DNA from: Acanthaster planci
Taxonomy: Eukaryota; Echinodermata; Asteroidea; Valvatida; Acanthasteridae
Assembly: GCF_001949145.1 (NCBI RefSeq)
Contig: NW_019091373.1
Span: forward strand, 2,592,014-2,633,271
Length of the DNA: 41,258 bases
Direction of reading: 5' to 3'
Part shown: one piece after another, positions 37,101-41,258 of the stretch
How the letters are laid out: every line of letters begins with the position of its first letter
Position numbering within the stretch: position 1 is the first letter of the stretch
Program-made: the position numbers and the translations under genes
Notes under the pieces: generated by a model
What the model saw: only the letters and a program-made list of their open reading frames with translations
The model's database searches: none
What the model was told of the DNA's origin: nothing

Positions 37101-40100
37101 ATGGAGATCAGTAGCGTGTGATGCGGAGCACGCTGAGTACGCTTAATGCATTTATTCCTTAATGTACGGTCTTTGTGTACCCGCAGAGCGCGTGCAAGAG
37201 CCCACTTGGAAAACTTACTACCATATGTCTTTCTTGTGCTGCTGGGGGGGTGCACTTCAACTTGGGGCGGATTTTACTAATGCAGCACAATTGCTCACAA
37301 GTACCCGGATACATGCATTGTTGCAGAAAGAGATGTACAGTACATGTATCCGGCACATGCACTGTTCATATTACCATACATGCACCTCCTACCGGTGCGT
37401 ACCGGTATTCATAGTGGACCGGTTCTCGTTGGTCCATTCACACTTACATGTACCGTACATGTGCAGGTACCTTCCAGTCACTATTTTTACTGTTGACCAG
37501 GCAATATGCATGTGCAAGTCAAAAATGCTACCATACTTAATTGTTTCCGGTAACAGTTCAGTTTAACTGTCAGTTTTGGTAAAGTACACATGCACAGGCA
37601 TCACCCTACCCGTAGCTACGTGACTCAGAACAAATATCTGTGTAAATTAAAATGTACATTGTACCTGGATCTTGCATTGTTCCTAGAATTTTAGTGGCAA
37701 CCGAATTTGTATGCGGCATGGTAAAACATTACATGTAAATGGTCTGGTGGGTGGCCATGTTAGTGCTGTCTTCTCCACATTGGAAGTTGACACACTACAG
37801 GAATGGCGGTTCTTTCAGCTGCGCCTTCGGAGCTAGTTCATTAACTTCCAATATTGAAGGTGCTTAAAATTGACTATCCAACCTCCGACCATGTACGTGT
37901 ACATGTACATGTATTTGTATACTGTCCTGTTCACACTGTATGCTTGTTTGTACAAATGTAAATGTACAGTACATGCATGCAGTGGATTCTGTGCAGTGTT
38001 TTACATGGAACAAACCTGAAATTACACATCAGAAGGACCCTAAGAAAGAATTCAGTACATTGGAGCACATTGTAGATTACATTTGTTCCTGATTTTGTAA
38101 GGAGGGGGAGGGGAGTTTGATGTGCAGAATGTTGAACAGGTATTGAAGACTGCAAATGGTCTTTAATTCTGCACACATGTACACGTACATGAAGCTGTGC
38201 TCAAATTTCTCCATTTTGGTGTCTGAGCACTGAATCTCAGTATTGATGCACTGTTTAAGTGATTCCGTTTTATAATCGTGAGCCGCTCTGCAAAAAAGGG
38301 TAATACATGTACATGTAAGTCATGCAATGCCAAAACATGTAATGGCCTGTTCTACATGTACCTGTACATTTGGAGAGGGCAAGATTTCTTCAAAACGTGA
38401 TTTTGTGTTTTTCATCTTTAATACATGTATGTAGCTTCTATAATATTTATATTTCAGAATTGGTGACTACAAACATGGATCCTGATGAAGAAAAATGAAT
38501 AATTGATCATTTGATAGGAAGTCCTACATACATGTAGCATGTGTTTCCAAGCACTACACTTTATGAGCTTGTTCTTGAAAAGTGCTTTTATTGAATCAAA
38601 AAATGTGGATGTACAAATGTCTATCATAGTCCGTATCTCCTGATCTCTAGAACACAGTGCACTAGAGGGGTCATTTACAAATTGTAGCTTTTGGTATGGA
38701 CATGTACAAAATCCAGCCATTACATGTATCATTAACTCATAACCTGAATCTGGCGACTTATTGCCCATCTGTCTAGAGCCGGTCACAGTTGTGCTTATGA
38801 CTGTATAATTGTGAATGTTAATCATGTTAATTGGCATAGTTACTGTCAAAGGCCTATTTCTTCACAGCTAATGTACATGTACATGTACTGTAGGAAGTCT
38901 CGAGTGCAGTTTATACATACAGTGTACTGGTTTTCAAATTTGTCTTCTCTATACATGAACTGGTACACACGGTACCATGCACACATGTGTACTGTTACAT
39001 TTTACATGTTCATGTACATACATGTAAGTGTACATGTAAGTGTACATGTATGATGAGTACATGTACTTGACATGCAGGTACATGTACACATTGTGACATT
39101 TCAAGTCAGTATGTTTTCGGTTTTTTTCCCAGGTTCAGGGAAATTGTCATTGCCAACCTTTAATGATTGTTGAATAATGGTTTTCAAGTTGGAGACACTT
39201 TTTCAAGGGAAAAAAAATGAAAATCAGTTAGGTTTGAAATTGATACATGTATGTACAGATACCAGAAATGAATTGATTAAAGGTGCACAGCATGCCCCTG
39301 TTATTCCAAGGAAAGGCAGTTGTTTGTGGAAGTGGACAATTCCTGTCATGGGCATATGTAGGAAGTGTCGTTTTTATAACAACAGGGAAACTTCTGATGT
39401 TGAGGAAAAAGAGACTGAGAAACCGAGGGGAGGAGGGAAGAGCTTTATGGAAAAAAGTACATGTTCATTGCTGAAGCTAAAGTCTTGATCTGGTCCATGT
39501 TCATGAACATCTGCTCCATCTTCTACATGTACATCCTGCATTAGAGGAGGAGGTGGTTAAATGTTTCTTTAGTTATGATCCTGTAAAACTGGCTGCAAAC
39601 CTGTTTGGAAGCAGTACTTGTCCTTCCTATAGTTGTTAAACATTTACGTATCCTTTGACAAGCTTTGCAGCATGGATCAGGTTGAAGTACCGGTGTGATG
39701 ATATTGGCAGTACATTGTGTCATCGAGACTGCCTATTCATTTTTCTGAGAAAACTAACTTGAGTGTGCCCCATGACCTGTTACTATTGATTTGTTTAAGT
39801 GTGTTCACTATTACATACATGTACGTTTACATGCGCATTGAAGTCAAGTCTACATGTAGTAGGAATGTGCAAAGCATGGACAGGAGACTTTCAGTGCAAT
39901 AGGCACAAAAGGTGTGCATAACAGGAGTTGTAGTTTTGAAAGCATACACATGTACCAGTAGGTTGCAGAAGCTCTCAAGTTATTAAAAAGCTAAACTGAA
40001 GTTGCTAAAGTGTGATTATGTGCATTGTAAATATCACAGGCTGACAGGCGATAGCAGCCCTGACCCACTAGACACAGTTTGAATTTCATTGTATTTTGGA

Positions 40101-40768
40101 CAAAAGCCCAGAAAAGTGAATGTTCATAAATAAATGGTTGTTTTCCTTCCATTCTGAAAGCGTATTCCACTGATATATCGGTATGTGTCACACTTGATCA
40201 TTTTTAGTACAGCTACTCTACATAATACAAAAAACTGGGTAAGTGACTTATTGGTCGAGTTCAGGCAGTCCGTTCTTGACACGGGTTTCGTGCACTGATC
40301 TCTACTATACTCAGTATAATGGTTTCGTGTTCTTGCACTCAAATGGCGGAAACACGACCAAAGAACTGTTTTCGGAACAGGATCACACACCACCTCCTTG
40401 TCAGGATTTTAAACGAACACATGGAAAAACCTGTGAAACCGATATGGCTTTAAAAAGCCGAAGACAATAAAAAGTTTTGCAAAATTAATACTAATAATTT
40501 TCCATGACAGAAATGAATTTTTTAAATGGAAAAGAAGTTAGCCCAGTTATCCAACATTAACTCTCGAAGAATGCACAAGGACGCTGCCATGTTGCATGTT
40601 GCTTGGCACAAATAACTACTAGCGCTAATAACCGGTTGAACATTGCCGGCATTCGAGCGACTGACCCACAAACAACCAATCGAGCTGTTCATTAACAAAC
40701 GAGAACAAGCCGCCTGAACTCAGCCATTGTGATAGAGTCAAGTCAGTGCAGCTTGTGAAATGTTGTCC

Positions 40769-40927
40769 AGTGAGCCAGTTCAGTATTACCACTGCGCATG
40801 CCTGAAATGAAGCCTGTCCCAGGTCATTCGGACGCACTTGCAAAGACTGCCCTGTCAATGGGGAGGGGGTCTTACCCTGCTTGGTTCCAAATGACCTTGC
40901 TGTTTTGAAATACCGAACTGGCTCACT
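40769..40927. mobile_element. Small inverted-repeat element, 159 bp, upstream of AKT exon 4
   Basis: AGTGAGCCAGTT at 40769-40780 is the exact reverse complement of 40916-40927, and the match continues inward with one mismatch to TCAGTAT/ATACCGA. A second inner pair, AGGTCATT near 40820 and AATGACCT near 40890, also faces inward. It ends 151 bp before the exon 4 acceptor. No target duplication is evident. Confidence 0.5.
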
Positions 40928-41078
40928 ACATGATACAAAATGGATGCAGCACATACAAAATCTGAGATGCAAAACTGCATGTACATTCCTAGGGTTGTCC
41001 AAAGGGTGTGGCCAACTCACAAATGGTGAAAGATCAGTTACATGTACATGCATGTTGGTTTTTTGTTCTTTGTTGCAG

Positions 41079-41202
41079 GGACGAATGGATGGCAGCAATA
41101 AGAGATGTTGTAGAGAGGGTGAGCAAGTCAAACGAGGAGAAAACCACTGAGCAGAATGCCCGCATTACAGACAATAGGAGTATACAGAAGAGGCATACAA
41201 AG
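41079..41202 (+). CDS. AKT: AKT coding exon 4: end of PH domain helix and start of linker
   Basis: The exon follows a pyrimidine tract ending TTTGTTGCAG and is followed by GTGGGT. The split Arg codon is completed, giving ERDEWMAAIRDVVERV, which aligns with the C-terminal PH helix of AKT (human EREEWTTAIQTVADGL). The rest, to Lys153, is a polar linker ending in QKRHTK, analogous to the human KPKHRV segment just before the kinase domain. The chosen donor ends in phase 0, as in human. A second donor-like GTGAGC at 41119-41120 would end the exon at 41118, also in phase 0, but would remove most of the linker. No Ser-Pro resembling the human Ser124 site is visible in this linker part. The next exon lies beyond the window. 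Confidence 0.9.
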
Positions 41203-41258
41203 GTGGGTGCTGGGGGAAAGTCTGGGTGTACGACCATTTGTTCTCAACTCACCAAGTG

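Larger units (their letters stand above)
29330..39070. repeat. Dense (TACATG)n tracts in AKT intron 3
   Basis: Many short ACATGTAC runs, for example near 29343-29365, 30968-30983, 33112-33124, 33408-33421, 34213-34228, 34842-34853, 37895-37914 and 39013-39070. Open frames through them translate into His-Val or Cys-Thr alternations and are not genes. Confidence 0.85.
28413..41078 (+). other. AKT: AKT intron 3 (about 12.7 kb)
   Basis: A GT-AG intron, phase 2, from GTAAGA to TTGCAG. ACATGTAC tracts are very dense between about 29330 and 39070. Two inverted-repeat elements (31909-32089, 40769-40927) and several short tandem repeats lie inside. No nested gene could be supported on either strand. 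Confidence 0.88.
16649..41202 (+). other. AKT: AKT (protein kinase B) gene, 5' part: four coding exons and three introns; 3' part outside window
   Basis: The four exons join into one open frame of 153 codons. It reads as the AKT N-terminal PH domain plus the start of the linker to the kinase domain. AKT is the serine/threonine kinase recruited to the plasma membrane by PIP3 and PI(3,4)P2 downstream of PI3K, then activated by PDK1 and mTORC2. Recognition rests on runs such as [31 protein letters not shown] and RCLQWTT in the right order and spacing. All introns are GT-AG. Junction phases are 1, 1, 2 and 0, matching human AKT1 as I recall its exon sizes (46, 126, 112 and 145 coding nt, against 85, 132, 118 and 124 here). 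The catalytic domain, activation loop and hydrophobic motif are not in the window. Another PH protein is very unlikely given the combined motif and intron match. Upstream untranslated exons are expected but not proven. Confidence 0.93.

Noticed and set aside
20788-39070. CRISPR array
   Set aside because: The repeats are short hexamer tracts with irregular spacing in an animal genome, without a fixed repeat-spacer pattern.
39177-39488. 103-codon open frame in AKT intron 3
   Set aside because: No recognisable domain; its length is within chance expectation for this much intron.
40625-41131. 168-codon open frame on the minus strand, the longest in the window
   Set aside because: It runs antisense across AKT exon 4, covers an inverted-repeat element, and shows no recognisable domain.

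Overview
This is a stretch of animal nuclear DNA: about 41 kb, AT-rich, gene-poor, with long introns, GT-AG splice sites and many simple repeats and small inverted-repeat elements. The one gene I can support is on the + strand. It is the 5' part of an AKT / protein kinase B gene (RAC serine/threonine kinase): the start codon, the whole N-terminal PH domain and the first part of the linker, on four coding exons. The species cannot be named from the sequence. An invertebrate metazoan, perhaps a marine deuterostome such as an echinoderm or lancelet, is my guess, from how far the PH domain has diverged from vertebrate AKT and from the very abundant ACATGTAC-type microsatellites.

Layout. Bases 1-1500 look like a non-autonomous DNA transposon (inverted ends at 16-36 and 1467-1487, flanked by a short direct repeat) whose arms are filled with CGTCG/CGACG minisatellite. 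Bases 1500-12500 are non-coding, with an inverted-repeat element at 4692-4864, a 54-bp-unit minisatellite at about 8023-8520, a clean 242-bp MITE at 9117-9358 and a nested inverted-repeat cluster at 11047-11690. Bases 12560-12981 are richer in CpG, carry a CRE palindrome and end in a good splice donor. They are a candidate promoter and untranslated first exon for AKT, but this is inference.

AKT coding exons lie at 16649-16747 (ATG at 16663, in-frame stop just upstream), 17838-17969, 28295-28412 and 41079-41202. They join in one open frame of 153 codons with splice phases 1, 1, 2 and 0, the same phases I recall for the vertebrate AKT coding exons. Introns are about 1.1, 10.3 and 12.7 kb. The kinase domain and C-terminal tail must lie beyond the right edge. 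The encoded PH domain keeps the residues that bind PIP3/PIP4, so the product should be recruited to the plasma membrane downstream of PI3K.

The introns hold dozens of (TACATG)n tracts, two local tandem duplications (20788-21060 and 27090-27368), two small inverted-repeat elements (31909-32089 and 40769-40927), other short repeats and a degenerate tRNA-like sequence. I see no CRISPR array, operon, phage or bacterial-type system, and nothing I could honestly call an undescribed system. The most notable points are the divergent AKT PH domain with two extra residues at a splice junction, the satellite-armed transposon, and the dispersed palindromic hexamer repeat.
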